Notes: generated by a model not told the origin, from the sequence alone. DNA of 64,000 bases from Ch128b sp964527925 (GCA_964527925.1 CAZGQO010000012.1:1-64000), one strand, 5' to 3'; positions 27,057 through 36,165 are shown, numbered from the stretch's first letter. Translations and numbers: made by a program.

Positions 27057-27115
27057 GAGACCTCTCTTTGTTTGTTATTTGTTTAGTTAATTAATTTAAC
27101 CATTAGAGAGGTCTC
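27057..27115. repeat. 11-bp inverted repeat at the transposase 5' side
   Basis: GAGACCTCTCT (27057-27067) and AGAGAGGTCTC (27105-27115) are exact reverse complements separated by 37 bases. They lie just upstream of the transposase start. The outer copy, read inward, begins GAGACCTCTCTAATGG and is the probable terminal repeat of the element. No matching copy is seen at the truncated end near 26200. Confidence 0.5.
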
Positions 27116-27420
27116 TTCCTTTATAATATCAACTTAAATTGAATATACACCCAAATAAATCAATACTAGAATCAAAATTCAATAATTTATTATTGATAAA
27201 CTAAGGCAAGCCTCTTTGAAAAATATTTAATCCTTTTTAAGTTGCAAAGCGATGAGAAATTTTTTGATTAGTTATTTTAGAACAACTTTTAATTATCTCT
27301 CTGATTTTTCAATCAGGCATCGAAATTATTTACCCTCCCGTTACGAAAACGTTTTTTAATCCCATTCTCTTTAATTCTATCTTGTGAAGCTTTTCATAAA
27401 AATCTATTAAGGAGAGGATT
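27116..27420. other. Intergenic stretch upstream of lysine genes
   Basis: About 305 AT-rich bases between the insertion-sequence relic and the lysine operon. A short hairpin (CTGATTTTTCAATCAG, near 27303) and the ribosome site AAGGAGAGG before 27421 are all that can be pointed to. The operon promoter must lie here but is not recognisable. Confidence 0.4.
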
Positions 27421-28728
27421 ATGATTATTGGAATTAGAAGGGAAGATAAAAATAAGTGGGAAAGAAGAACTCCTCTGATACCCGAAGATGTCAAATATTT
27501 AATTGATTCTCTGGGCGTTAAGGTTATTGTACAGCCTTCAGAGATAAGAATTTTTAATGATGAAGAGTACAAAAAAGCTGGTGCTGAAATTAACGAAGAT
27601 TTAAGTCAAGCTGAGTTCATTTTTGGAGTTAAAGAAATTCCTCCTGAAAAAATTCTGCCCGATAAAACCTATGTATTTTTCGCTCATGTAATTAAAGGTC
27701 AAAAACATAATATGCCAATGGTGAAGAAATTGATGGAATTGAAAAGCAATTTGATTGATTATGAAAGGATTGTAGATGAGACTGGCCGAAGATTAATTTT
27801 CTTCGGTAAGTATGCTGGTTATGCCGGCTTTGTCGAAACTCTTCACGCTCTTGGTAAAAAACTAAAATTAATGTCTATCGAGAATCCGTTCGAATCTTTG
27901 AAACAGCCTTATCAATATTCAAATATTGAAGAAGCAAAAAATGCTTTAATATCAAACGGTGATGAAATAATAAAAAAAGGATTGCCTGAAAAGTATCTGC
28001 CTTTCACAATTGGTATTGCTGGATACGGTAATGTTTCAAAAGGTGCTCAGGAATTTTTTGATTTGTTGCCTCACGAAGTGATATCACCGAAAGAGTTGTT
28101 GACTAAATATAATTCGCTGATCAAAGAAAAACACAAACTTTTCAAAATTGTATTCAAAGAAGAGGATACTGTAAAGAGAATTGATGGAGATTTTGATTTA
28201 AATGAATTCTTCAATCATCCAGAAAATTACAAATCAATTTTTGAACAATATGTAACAAAGTTGAGAGTTTTATTGAATTGCATTTTCTGGACGCAAAAAT
28301 ATCCACGACTTATCACAAAAGATTATTTATTGAAAAATCCACAAATATCAGAATCGGTTTTGGTAATTGGTGATATAAGCTGCGATATTGATGGAGCAAT
28401 TCAGATAACATATAAAGCAACTCAACCTGATATTCCATGTTTTACTTATAATCCTTACAAAGATGAATTTGTAGATGATGTTCAGAAGGATGGGATTGTT
28501 GTGATGGCAGTTGATAATTTACCATGCGAGTTTTCACGAGAATCATCAACCGAATTTTCTCATGTTTTGAAACAATTTATTCCACAATTAATGATGATTC
28601 ACTTCGACAAAAACTTTGAAGAAATAAACTTACCGTATCCAATCAAGAAAGCAATTATTCTTCATAAAGGAAAATTAACTGAGGAATACAAATACATCGA
28701 AAAATATTTAGTGGGAGAACATAAATGA
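27421..28728 (+). CDS. Lysine-ketoglutarate reductase (saccharopine-forming)
   Basis: 435 residues, an alanine-dehydrogenase/transhydrogenase-type fold. MIIGIRREDKNKWERRTPL at the start and VFFAHVIKGQKHNMPM match the LKR half of the bifunctional AASS enzyme of eukaryotes; the dinucleotide site is GIAGYGNVSKGAQE (about 198-211). It condenses lysine and 2-oxoglutarate to saccharopine using NADPH. It overlaps the saccharopine dehydrogenase gene by 4 bases, the same order as the two AASS domains. AAGGAGAGG precedes the start. Confidence 0.85.
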   Translation: MIIGIRREDKNKWERRTPLIPEDVKYLIDSLGVKVIVQPSEIRIFNDEEYKKAGAEINEDLSQAEFIFGVKEIPPEKILPDKTYVFFAHVIKGQKHNMPMVKKLMELKSNLIDYERIVDETGRRLIFFGKYAGYAGFVETLHALGKKLKLMSIENPFESLKQPYQYSNIEEAKNALISNGDEIIKKGLPEKYLPFTIGIAGYGNVSKGAQEFFDLLPHEVISPKELLTKYNSLIKEKHKLFKIVFKEEDTVKRIDGDFDLNEFFNHPENYKSIFEQYVTKLRVLLNCIFWTQKYPRLITKDYLLKNPQISESVLVIGDISCDIDGAIQITYKATQPDIPCFTYNPYKDEFVDDVQKDGIVVMAVDNLPCEFSRESSTEFSHVLKQFIPQLMMIHFDKNFEEINLPYPIKKAIILHKGKLTEEYKYIEKYLVGEHK

Positions 28729-30050
28729 AAAAAATTTTAATCCTTGGCGCTGGACTCGTCAGTCGTCCAGGTGTACGTTACTTATTGAATCAACCGGAGC
28801 TTGACGTTACTGTAGCTTCGAGAACACTATCAAAAGCTGAAGAATTAGTAAAAGGATTTCCAAATGGAAAAGCAAAGCAGGTTAATGTAGAAGACCATGA
28901 TGCACTGGCAAATGTAGTGAAAGACGCTGATATAGTAATCAGTCTTCTTCCATGGATTCATCATTTAAAAGTCGCTGAACTGTGCATTGAGTTTAACAAG
29001 CATATGGTTACAACTTCTTATGTAAGTCCAGCAATGAAAGAACTCGATTCTAAAGTTAGAGAAAAAGGATTATTGTTCTTGAACGAAATTGGCGTCGATC
29101 CTGGAATTGATCACATGTCAGCAATGAAAATCATCGAAGAGGTTGAAAGCGAAGGCGGAAAAGTTCTTCATTTTTATTCTTATTGCGGTGGACTACCAGC
29201 ACCACAACATAATGATAATCCATTTGGATATAAATTCAGCTGGAGTCCAAGAGGTGTTGTGCTTGCTTCCAGAAATTCAGCACGATTTTTAGAGAATGGA
29301 AAAATAGTCGAGATTGATGGAAAAGACTTATTCAGAAATTATTTTGTTGAAGAAGTTGAAATACTTGGAAAATTTGAAGTCTATCCAAACAGAGATTCAG
29401 TTCCTTATAAAGAACTCTATGGATTAAAAGATGCATTAACAGTTAAACGAGGCACTTATCGAAATCTTGGCTGGTGTGATACTTTTTATGTTATGAATCA
29501 ACTTGGATTTATTGATGAAACGCCAAAAGATTTTGTAAAAGGAAATACTTTCAAAAATATATTTGCTCGAGTCTTGAATGTTAATCCTGATTCTGATTTG
29601 AAATCAGCAGTGAAAAATAAAATCTCACTTGAAAAAATAGATGATGTTCTTTATAGATTCGAATGGCTTGGTTTATTCAGTAATGAAGTAGTTGAAAATT
29701 CAGACAATCTTCTTGATATGTTAAGCAATCGATTGCAGGAAAAACTTGTTTATAAACCAGGCGAAGTAGATATGCTTTTATTGAAGCACACTTTTATTGT
29801 TGAAAATAAGGATGGTTCGATGGATAAAATCACTTCGACATTAATTGATTTTGGAATTCCCTATGGTGATACATCAATGGCTCGTACTGTTAGTCTGCCG
29901 ATGGCTATTGCAGTAAAAATGATTGCAAACGGTCAGATAAGTGAAATTGGCGTAAGAATTCCAAACACGAAAAATATTTACGAACCAGTCTTAAAAGAAC
30001 TTGAAAATCTGAACATCAAAATGGTTGAACGTCAAGAAAAATTAAATTGA
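28725..30050 (+). CDS. Saccharopine dehydrogenase (glutamate-forming)
   Basis: 441 residues. N-terminal Rossmann site LILGAGLVSRPG, then NEIGVDPGIDHM and GLPAPQHNDNPFGYKFSWS, diagnostic of LYS9/AASS-type saccharopine dehydrogenase. It cleaves saccharopine to glutamate and 2-aminoadipate 6-semialdehyde with NAD. Translationally coupled to the reductase. The reverse (biosynthetic) direction is possible in principle, but the nearby lysine aminotransferase favours breakdown. Confidence 0.9.
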   Translation: MKKILILGAGLVSRPGVRYLLNQPELDVTVASRTLSKAEELVKGFPNGKAKQVNVEDHDALANVVKDADIVISLLPWIHHLKVAELCIEFNKHMVTTSYVSPAMKELDSKVREKGLLFLNEIGVDPGIDHMSAMKIIEEVESEGGKVLHFYSYCGGLPAPQHNDNPFGYKFSWSPRGVVLASRNSARFLENGKIVEIDGKDLFRNYFVEEVEILGKFEVYPNRDSVPYKELYGLKDALTVKRGTYRNLGWCDTFYVMNQLGFIDETPKDFVKGNTFKNIFARVLNVNPDSDLKSAVKNKISLEKIDDVLYRFEWLGLFSNEVVENSDNLLDMLSNRLQEKLVYKPGEVDMLLLKHTFIVENKDGSMDKITSTLIDFGIPYGDTSMARTVSLPMAIAVKMIANGQISEIGVRIPNTKNIYEPVLKELENLNIKMVERQEKLN

Positions 30051-30066
30051 AAGTAGAAATTTGAGT

Positions 30067-30125
30067 GGTGCACTATGAATGCATATTCGATATGAAATTC
30101 TTCTAAACTGTATTCATAGTGTGCC
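30067..30125 (+). other. Long imperfect inverted repeat between lysine genes
   Basis: GGTGCACTATGAATGC (30067-30082) pairs with GTATTCATAGTGTGCC (30110-30125) over 16 positions, including wobble pairs. The 27-nt loop holds a small second hairpin (CATAT-TCG-ATATG, 30082-30094). It lies 17 bases after the saccharopine dehydrogenase stop, followed by a moderately T-rich stretch. It could be a terminator or a folded mRNA element; I cannot match it to a known riboswitch. Confidence 0.5.
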
Positions 30126-30248
30126 CCTATCATTTATTTATTTGTTCATTTGAAAATGAGAGAGAAAAATTTTTTGAAATAATTTCAGAGTTAATTAATA
30201 CTTTGAAATTATACTAGTAAATAATTAGAAGGAAAGTTCAAAGAAATA

Positions 30249-31556
30249 ATGGAAACAAAGCAAATTCACAATTACTTGCATCAATATCTTCAAAAAGCAT
30301 CATTTGATCTTGTCCTTGATCTAGAGAAAAGTACACCTTCCCATATTTATGATTCTAAACACAATCGCTATTTTCTTGATATGTTTACTTTCTTTGCGAC
30401 AATGCCTTTAGGGATGAATCAGCCTGCACTTAAAGATGAGAGATTTATTGAGGAACTGAAAAAAGTTGCTCTAAACAAACCAAGTAATACAGATTTTTTC
30501 ACATCTGAATTAGCAGATTTCATTCAAACATTTGAAAGAGTTGCTCTTCCTCCCTGGGGCAGGTATTTATTTTTCATCGAAGGTGGGGCCTTAGCTGTTG
30601 AGAATGCTCTGAAAATTGCCTTTGACTGGAAAGTCAGAAAAAATCTTAAGAAAGGTTACACTACTGAAAAAGGTCAACAGGTTATTCATTTCAGAGAAGC
30701 TTTTCATGGCAGATCTGGATACACATTGTCTCTTACAAACACAGATGTAAATAAAATTCAATACTTTCCAAAATTCAACTGGCCAAGAATTGTGAATCCA
30801 AAATTAAAATTTCCAGTGACCAATGAAGTTCTTGAAGAAGTTGAAAAGTTAGAAAGAGAAGCAATAGAACAGATTAAACAATCTATTCAAGAAAACAATG
30901 ATGACATTGCTTGTTTAATTATCGAGCCGATTCAGGGAGAGGGTGGTGATAATCATTTCAGAAAAGAATTTTTCTTAAAACTTCGTGAACTCTGCGATGA
31001 AAATGAGATTCTTTTAATTTTTGATGAAGTTCAAACTGGAGTAGGTTTAACTGGTAAGATGTGGGCGTATGAACATTTCGTTCAACCTGATATAATTGCT
31101 TTCGGAAAAAAATTACAGACTGGCGGTGTTATTTGCAGCAATCGTATCGATGATGTGGAAGAACATGTTTTCCGAAAAACAGGAAGAATAAATTCAACAT
31201 GGGGTGGCAATCTCATGGATTTCGTTCGTGCAAAAAAATATCTCGAAATTATTGAATCAGATAAATTAGTTGAAAACTCAGAAAGAATGGGTAAGTACTT
31301 ACTCGATTCATTACAAAAACTTCAGAAAGAATTTCCCGAACTAATTTCTAATTCACGAGGCAGGGGATTGATGTGCGCTATCGATTTAACTGATAAAAAT
31401 TTCAGAGATGAATTTCGAAGAAAATTATTTCAAAACGGAATGGTAATTTTGGGTTGTGGTGAAAAGTCAATTAGATTTCGTCCAAGACTTTCTGTTACAA
31501 AAGATAATATTGATGAAGCAATGGAAATAATCAGAAAAACATTAAAAGAGATGTGA
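30249..31556 (+). CDS. lat: L-lysine 6-aminotransferase
   Basis: 435 residues, class III PLP aminotransferase. IEGGALAVENALKIAFDWK and FREAFHGRSGYTLSLTNTD match lysine-epsilon-aminotransferases; LLIFDEVQTGVG carries the PLP-contacting Asp and IIAFGKKLQTGG the Schiff-base Lys. It transfers the epsilon amino group of lysine to 2-oxoglutarate, giving 2-aminoadipate semialdehyde, the same product as the saccharopine pair upstream. GAAGGAAAG lies upstream of the ATG. Confidence 0.9.
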   Translation: METKQIHNYLHQYLQKASFDLVLDLEKSTPSHIYDSKHNRYFLDMFTFFATMPLGMNQPALKDERFIEELKKVALNKPSNTDFFTSELADFIQTFERVALPPWGRYLFFIEGGALAVENALKIAFDWKVRKNLKKGYTTEKGQQVIHFREAFHGRSGYTLSLTNTDVNKIQYFPKFNWPRIVNPKLKFPVTNEVLEEVEKLEREAIEQIKQSIQENNDDIACLIIEPIQGEGGDNHFRKEFFLKLRELCDENEILLIFDEVQTGVGLTGKMWAYEHFVQPDIIAFGKKLQTGGVICSNRIDDVEEHVFRKTGRINSTWGGNLMDFVRAKKYLEIIESDKLVENSERMGKYLLDSLQKLQKEFPELISNSRGRGLMCAIDLTDKNFRDEFRRKLFQNGMVILGCGEKSIRFRPRLSVTKDNIDEAMEIIRKTLKEM

Positions 31557-32227
31557 TGTCTGGAAAACTTTTTCTTGTCGCAACACCAATTGGAAATCTT
31601 GAAGATATTTCACTAAGAGCTATCGAAACACTAAAAAATGTCGATTTCATTCTTTGTGAGGATACAAGACAGAGTGGTCGACTTTTAAAACATTACACCA
31701 TTCAAAATAGATTAATTAGTTATCATTCGTACAATGAGAATGAAAGAATCCCAGCAATCATTAATGATTTGAAAAATGGTAAAAATGTTGCTTTGATTTC
31801 AGACAGCGGTACACCGTGCATTTCTGATCCAGGTTCAAAACTTGTTCGTGCTTGTGTTGAAAATGAAATTCAGGTTGTACCGGTGCCTGGTCCTAATTCA
31901 ATAATCTCTGCTCTTGAATTATGTGGATTTGAAATTAAAAGTTTTTTCTTCGAAGGATTCATTCCTCAGAAAAAAAAAAGAAAAAAGAAGCTTGAAGAAA
32001 TCTGCAAAAGAAGAGAAATGACTGTTTTCTTTGAATCGCCTTATCGCATTCAAAAACTTCTTGATGAATTAAATGAAATTTGTCCCCAACGTGAAATTGC
32101 TTTATGTCGTGAGCTTACAAAAAAATTCGAAGAAGTTATCATTGGAAAAATTTCTAAAGTCAGAAGTGATCTTAAAAATCATCAAATCAAAGGCGAGTTT
32201 ACTGTTGTTTTGAATTCCCGTCAATAA
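31556..32227 (+). CDS. rsmI: 16S rRNA (cytidine-1402-2'-O)-methyltransferase
   Basis: Start ATG at 31556 overlaps the previous stop (TGATG). 223 residues. Tetrapyrrole-methylase fold with LFLVATPIGNLEDISLRA, CEDTRQSGRLL, ISDSGTPCISDPG, VPGPNSIISALELCG and FFESPYRI, all standard RsmI motifs. It methylates the ribose of C1402 in 16S rRNA with SAM. It is coupled to the aminotransferase only by position. A very basic run (PQKKKRKKK) sits after FEGFI. Confidence 0.95.
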   Translation: MSGKLFLVATPIGNLEDISLRAIETLKNVDFILCEDTRQSGRLLKHYTIQNRLISYHSYNENERIPAIINDLKNGKNVALISDSGTPCISDPGSKLVRACVENEIQVVPVPGPNSIISALELCGFEIKSFFFEGFIPQKKKRKKKLEEICKRREMTVFFESPYRIQKLLDELNEICPQREIALCRELTKKFEEVIIGKISKVRSDLKNHQIKGEFTVVLNSRQ

Positions 32228-32314
32228 TATCGCATATCTATTAATCATTAAATTTCATACTTCGTTCTAATTAAATATCTACCATAAATCTATTCATACC
32301 TTTCATTCTTAATT

Positions 32315-32350
32315 TACGAACATCCGATATTCTTTTTACGGATTTTCGTA
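32315..32350. promoter_or_regulatory. Inverted repeat upstream of hydrogenase operon
   Basis: TACGAACATCCG (32315-32326) and CGGATTTTCGTA (32339-32350) are 12-bp arms with one mismatch separated by 12 bases. It lies about 80 bases before the first gene of the hydrogenase operon and about 90 after rsmI. The spacing (24 bp centre to centre) suits either a dimeric regulator on DNA or an mRNA hairpin; no U tract follows, so it is not a normal terminator. Confidence 0.5.
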
Positions 32351-32430
32351 GAGAATAAATTTCCAACCATTAAATATTGACCAAAAATCAAGTTTTTCAA
32401 TCGGCATCTTTTTTGAAATATATTCAAGTG

Positions 32431-32652
32431 ATGAATGATAAATATCGATTTACATTCAGTGGAAAAATAGTGGAGATTCTTAATAGGGAGGGAGAGTGTT
32501 TTATCAGAATAAAGTTGGAACCAGCCTTTCTTGAACTACCCTGTGGAATTAATAAAGATTATCGATTGGAAGATGAAATTTCAATCAATGTCGATTTAAT
32601 TATTTTGAGTATTCAGCAAAAAAATGAAAACATAATTAAACAAAACAATTAA
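32431..32652 (+). CDS. Small unknown protein heading the hydrogenase operon
   Basis: 73 residues from the ATG at 32431; in-frame GTG at 32428 and TTG at 32377 are alternatives, and no clear ribosome site decides. Sequence alternates strand-like segments (YRFTFSGKIVEILN, ECFIRIKLEPAFLELP, ISINVDLIILSIQQ), suggesting a small beta-barrel. It ends 13 bases before the hydrogenase small subunit. It is not HypC or another accessory protein I recognise. Confidence 0.5.
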   Translation: MNDKYRFTFSGKIVEILNREGECFIRIKLEPAFLELPCGINKDYRLEDEISINVDLIILSIQQKNENIIKQNN

Positions 32653-32665
32653 TTGGAGGTGCAAT

Positions 32666-33775
32666 ATGAATGAAAAACAACCTACCTATTGGGAGGTGAT
32701 GCAGGCGAGAGGATATTCAAGAAGAGATTTCTTGAGGTTCTGTTCCTGGATGGCTGCTTTTATTGGTCTGGAAGCTACTGGAATTACCAAAGTTGTAAAA
32801 GCAATGGAAACAAAACCCAGACTGCCTGTTGTATGGTTTCATTTTCAAGAATGTACCTGTTGCAGTGAGTCATTCATCAGAACTTCACATCCAATTGTAG
32901 CTGATATAATTCTTGATAAAATTTCTCTTGATTATACAGAAACACTTCAAGCAGCAGCCGGATTCCAGGCTGAAGAAGCATTACATCAAACAATGAAGAA
33001 GTACAAAGGCGAGTATGTAATGCTCGTTGAGGGTTCCGTTCCAACGAATGATGATGGAATCTATTGTTGCATCGGCGGTCGAACTGCTCTTGATATTGTT
33101 CAGGAAGCAGCTGAAGGTGCAAAGGCAATTATTGCCTGGGGAAGCTGCGCCTCAAATGGCTGCATTCAATCGTCAAAACCAAATCCAACAGGAGCTAAAC
33201 CAGTTCACAAAGTCATTAGTGGAAAACCAATTATTAAAGTTCCTGGCTGCCCGCCAATTGGTGAAGTTATGGCAGGAGTAATCGTTCACATCCTGACATT
33301 CGATAGAATTCCACAACTCGATGGACTCGGAAGACCAAAAGCATTTTATTCGAGAAGAGTTCACGATACCTGCTATCGAAGACCAAATTATGATGCAGGA
33401 CTTTTTGTAGAAACATTTGATGATGAAAATGCAAGAAAAGGATATTGCTTATACAAAGTTGGTTGTCGTGGTCCTGTAACTTATAATGCCTGCGGAGTCA
33501 CACGATGGAATAATGGAGTTAGTTATCCAATTCAGTCTGGTCATCCTTGTATAGGATGCAGTGAAGAAAGCTTCTGGGATAATGGACCATTCTATCAACA
33601 TCTTGCTTCATTCCCTGGATTTGGTATTGAGTCGACAGCTGATAAGATTGGTGTTGCAATTGGCGCAGTGACTGTCGCTGGAATTGCGGCTCATGCAATC
33701 ACAACAAACATTCGTAAACGAAAACTTATCAAAGAAGGAATTAACGAAAATCAAGAGAAAGGAGGTGAACAATGA
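32666..33775 (+). CDS. hyaA: NiFe hydrogenase small subunit, oxygen-tolerant type
   Basis: 369 residues. Twin-arginine signal with SRRDFLRF near 18-25. The proximal-cluster cysteines are ECTCC (C63, C65, C66) and GSCASNGC (C161, C166) plus VPGCPP. C65 and C166 are the two supernumerary cysteines that ligate the [4Fe-3S] cluster of oxygen-tolerant enzymes such as E. coli Hyd-1 (usually Gly in sensitive enzymes). The medial and distal clusters are served by HDTCYRRPNYDAG and the GYCLYKVGCRGP to CIGC stretch. A C-terminal helix (about 330-350) anchors it to the membrane. GGAGG precedes the ATG; ATGA overlap with the large subunit. Confidence 0.96.
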   Translation: MNEKQPTYWEVMQARGYSRRDFLRFCSWMAAFIGLEATGITKVVKAMETKPRLPVVWFHFQECTCCSESFIRTSHPIVADIILDKISLDYTETLQAAAGFQAEEALHQTMKKYKGEYVMLVEGSVPTNDDGIYCCIGGRTALDIVQEAAEGAKAIIAWGSCASNGCIQSSKPNPTGAKPVHKVISGKPIIKVPGCPPIGEVMAGVIVHILTFDRIPQLDGLGRPKAFYSRRVHDTCYRRPNYDAGLFVETFDDENARKGYCLYKVGCRGPVTYNACGVTRWNNGVSYPIQSGHPCIGCSEESFWDNGPFYQHLASFPGFGIESTADKIGVAIGAVTVAGIAAHAITTNIRKRKLIKEGINENQEKGGEQ

Positions 33776-35487
33776 GTCGAATAGTTGTTGATCCAATCAC
33801 AAGAATAGAAGGACATCTAAGAATTGAAGTTGAAGTTAAAGATGGAAAAATTGTTGATGCATATTCATCTGGAACAATGGTTCGTGGATTTGAAATTATT
33901 TTGAAAGGAAGAGATCCAAGAGATGCCTGGGCGTTTACTGAGAGAGCTTGCGGAGTTTGTACAACTGTGCATGCACTCGCATCAGTTAGAACAGTTGAAG
34001 ACGCACTTGGAATAACAGTTCCACCTAACGCTGAATTAATTAGAAACTTGATGTTCTGTGCTCAATATTTGCAAGACCATGTTGTACATTTTTATCATCT
34101 CCATGCACTTGATTGGGTAGATGTTGTTAGTGCTTTGAAAGCTGATCCAGTTAAAACATCAGAACTTGCTCAGAAGATTTCAAACTATCCAAAGAGCTCA
34201 CCAAAATATTTTTCTGATTTACAAAAAAGATTAACTGCATTTGTGAACAGCGGTCAACTTGGAATTTTTGCAAATGCTTATTGGGGACATCCTGCTTATA
34301 AACTTCCACCCGAAGTAAATTTAATTGGTGTGGCTCATTATCTTGAAGCTCTTGAATGGCAAAAAGAAATTGTTAAGATTCATACAATCTTTGGCGGGAA
34401 AAATCCTCATCCAAACTATCTCGTTGGTGGAGTTCCATGTTCAATTAATCTTTATGAATCAAATGCAATTAATTCTGAACGTTTAGCCTATGTTGGAAAA
34501 CTTCTCGATGATGCACAACAATTTGTCGAACAGGTTTACCTCGCTGATGTTTTTGCAGTCGCTCCATTTTATCTTGAGTGGGCTCAATACGGTGGTGGAT
34601 TGCCAAACTATCTCGCTTATGGTGATTTGCCATCTGCTGGATACAATGAACCATCAAAATTCAAATTCCCAAGAGGTGCTGTTTTAAATCGCAATTTGAA
34701 CGAAGTCCATGAAGTAAATCCAAAAAATCTTGAGGAAATTCAAGAATATGTAACTCACTCTTGGTATGAATATTCTGTTGGTGATGAGAATCCACTTCAT
34801 CCATGGAATGGAGAAACAAAGTTTAATTACACTGGACCAAAACCACCATATCAATATTTGAATGTTGAAGGAAAATACAGCTGGCTAAAAACTCCAAGAT
34901 GGAATGGAAATCCAATGGAAGTTGGTCCGCTTGCAAGATTAATTGTTGGTTATGCATCTGGCAATGAGGAAATCAAAGAAGTAGTAAATGAAGCGTTGAA
35001 AAAATTAAATGTTCCAGCAACGGTTCTATTTTCAACTCTTGGAAGAACAGCGGCTCGTGCACTTGAAACAAGATTAATTGCTGTCTGGGCAAAAGAATTT
35101 TATCAACAACTCTTGAGTAATATCAAGAATGGAGATACGAGAACATTTAACTCAGAAAAATGGGATCCATCGACATGGCCTGAAGAAGCAAAAGGAGTTG
35201 GAATGACAGAAGCACCAAGAGGTGCACTGGCTCACTGGATTGTAATCAAAGATAAAAAGATTGAAAACTATCAGCTTGTTGTTCCATCAACCTGGAATGC
35301 TTCTCCAAGAGATGCAAAGGGACAACTGAGTGCTTACGAAGCATCATTGATTGGAACGCCTGTCAAAAATCCTGAACAACCGCTGGAAATTTTAAGAACA
35401 ATTCATTCATTCGATCCTTGCATTGCTTGTGCTGTTCATGTTTATGATGAAAAAGGCAGATACATTCATCAACTTCAAACTTTTTAG
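33772..35487 (+). CDS. hyaB: NiFe hydrogenase large subunit
   Basis: 571 residues. The active-site cysteine pairs are RACGVCTTVHALASVR (about 58-73; most relatives have RICGVC) and DPCIACAVH near the C-terminus. The 15 residues after that histidine form the tail expected to be removed by the maturation protease after nickel insertion. It oxidises H2 on the periplasmic side together with the Tat-exported small subunit. A strong ribosome site AGGAGGTGA lies in the small-subunit 3' end. Confidence 0.97.
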   Translation: MSRIVVDPITRIEGHLRIEVEVKDGKIVDAYSSGTMVRGFEIILKGRDPRDAWAFTERACGVCTTVHALASVRTVEDALGITVPPNAELIRNLMFCAQYLQDHVVHFYHLHALDWVDVVSALKADPVKTSELAQKISNYPKSSPKYFSDLQKRLTAFVNSGQLGIFANAYWGHPAYKLPPEVNLIGVAHYLEALEWQKEIVKIHTIFGGKNPHPNYLVGGVPCSINLYESNAINSERLAYVGKLLDDAQQFVEQVYLADVFAVAPFYLEWAQYGGGLPNYLAYGDLPSAGYNEPSKFKFPRGAVLNRNLNEVHEVNPKNLEEIQEYVTHSWYEYSVGDENPLHPWNGETKFNYTGPKPPYQYLNVEGKYSWLKTPRWNGNPMEVGPLARLIVGYASGNEEIKEVVNEALKKLNVPATVLFSTLGRTAARALETRLIAVWAKEFYQQLLSNIKNGDTRTFNSEKWDPSTWPEEAKGVGMTEAPRGALAHWIVIKDKKIENYQLVVPSTWNASPRDAKGQLSAYEASLIGTPVKNPEQPLEILRTIHSFDPCIACAVHVYDEKGRYIHQLQTF

Positions 35488-35496
35488 GAGGTCGGG

Positions 35497-36165
35497 ATGA
35501 ATAGCGAAAAAATTAAGCGTGTCTATGTCTGGCAATTGCCGGTTCGATTCTACCATTGGTTAAACTTTCTTGCTGTATTAGTCCTGGCTGTGACAGGTTA
35601 TATAATTGCTTCTCCTCCAGCTGTACAAAGTGGAAGTGAAGCATCATTTGGTTACTGGTTTGGAACAGTCAGATTTCTGCATTTTCTTGCGGCATTTGTA
35701 TTCTTTTTTAATTTTCTCTTTAGAATTTATTGGGGATTTGTAGGAAATAAGTATGCAGATTGGAAAAATTTTATTCCATATAGAAAAGATCAATGGAAAG
35801 AAATAATAGATGTTCTTAAAGTTGATATTTTACAACTCAAGGTGCAACCACTTAAATCAGTTGGTCACAATGCATTAGCTGGATTTACCTACTTTTTAAC
35901 TTTTCTGGCTTTTTTGTTTCAAAGCATAACTGGATTTGGAATGTATTCTGCGATGAGTGATTCATTTTTGCCAAAATTATTTGCCTGGGTTGTACCTTTG
36001 ATGGGAGGTGATTTTGCTGTGAGAAAATGGCATCACATGATGATGTGGTTCTTTATAATTTTTGCAATTATACATGTCTATCTTGTCTTTTATCATGATT
36101 ATGTTGAGGGGCGTGGCGTTACATCATCAATGGTTGGCGGCTGGAAATTTATTGAAAAAGAATAA
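35497..36165 (+). CDS. hyaC: Hydrogenase b-type cytochrome subunit
   Basis: 222 residues with four membrane helices. QLPVRFYHWLNFLAVLVLAVTG and FLHFLAAFVFF early, GHNALAGFTYF and WHHMMMWFFIIFAIIHVYLVFYHDY late, carry the histidines that bind two b hemes in HyaC/HupC. It passes electrons from the hydrogenase small subunit to quinone. TAGGAGGTCGGG precedes the ATG. A terminator follows its stop. Confidence 0.95.
   Translation: MNSEKIKRVYVWQLPVRFYHWLNFLAVLVLAVTGYIIASPPAVQSGSEASFGYWFGTVRFLHFLAAFVFFFNFLFRIYWGFVGNKYADWKNFIPYRKDQWKEIIDVLKVDILQLKVQPLKSVGHNALAGFTYFLTFLAFLFQSITGFGMYSAMSDSFLPKLFAWVVPLMGGDFAVRKWHHMMMWFFIIFAIIHVYLVFYHDYVEGRGVTSSMVGGWKFIEKE

Noticed and set aside
27330..27572. 80-residue minus-strand frame across the start of the lysine reductase gene
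   Set aside because: Overlaps a clear gene with a strong ribosome site; composition is that of a shadow frame.
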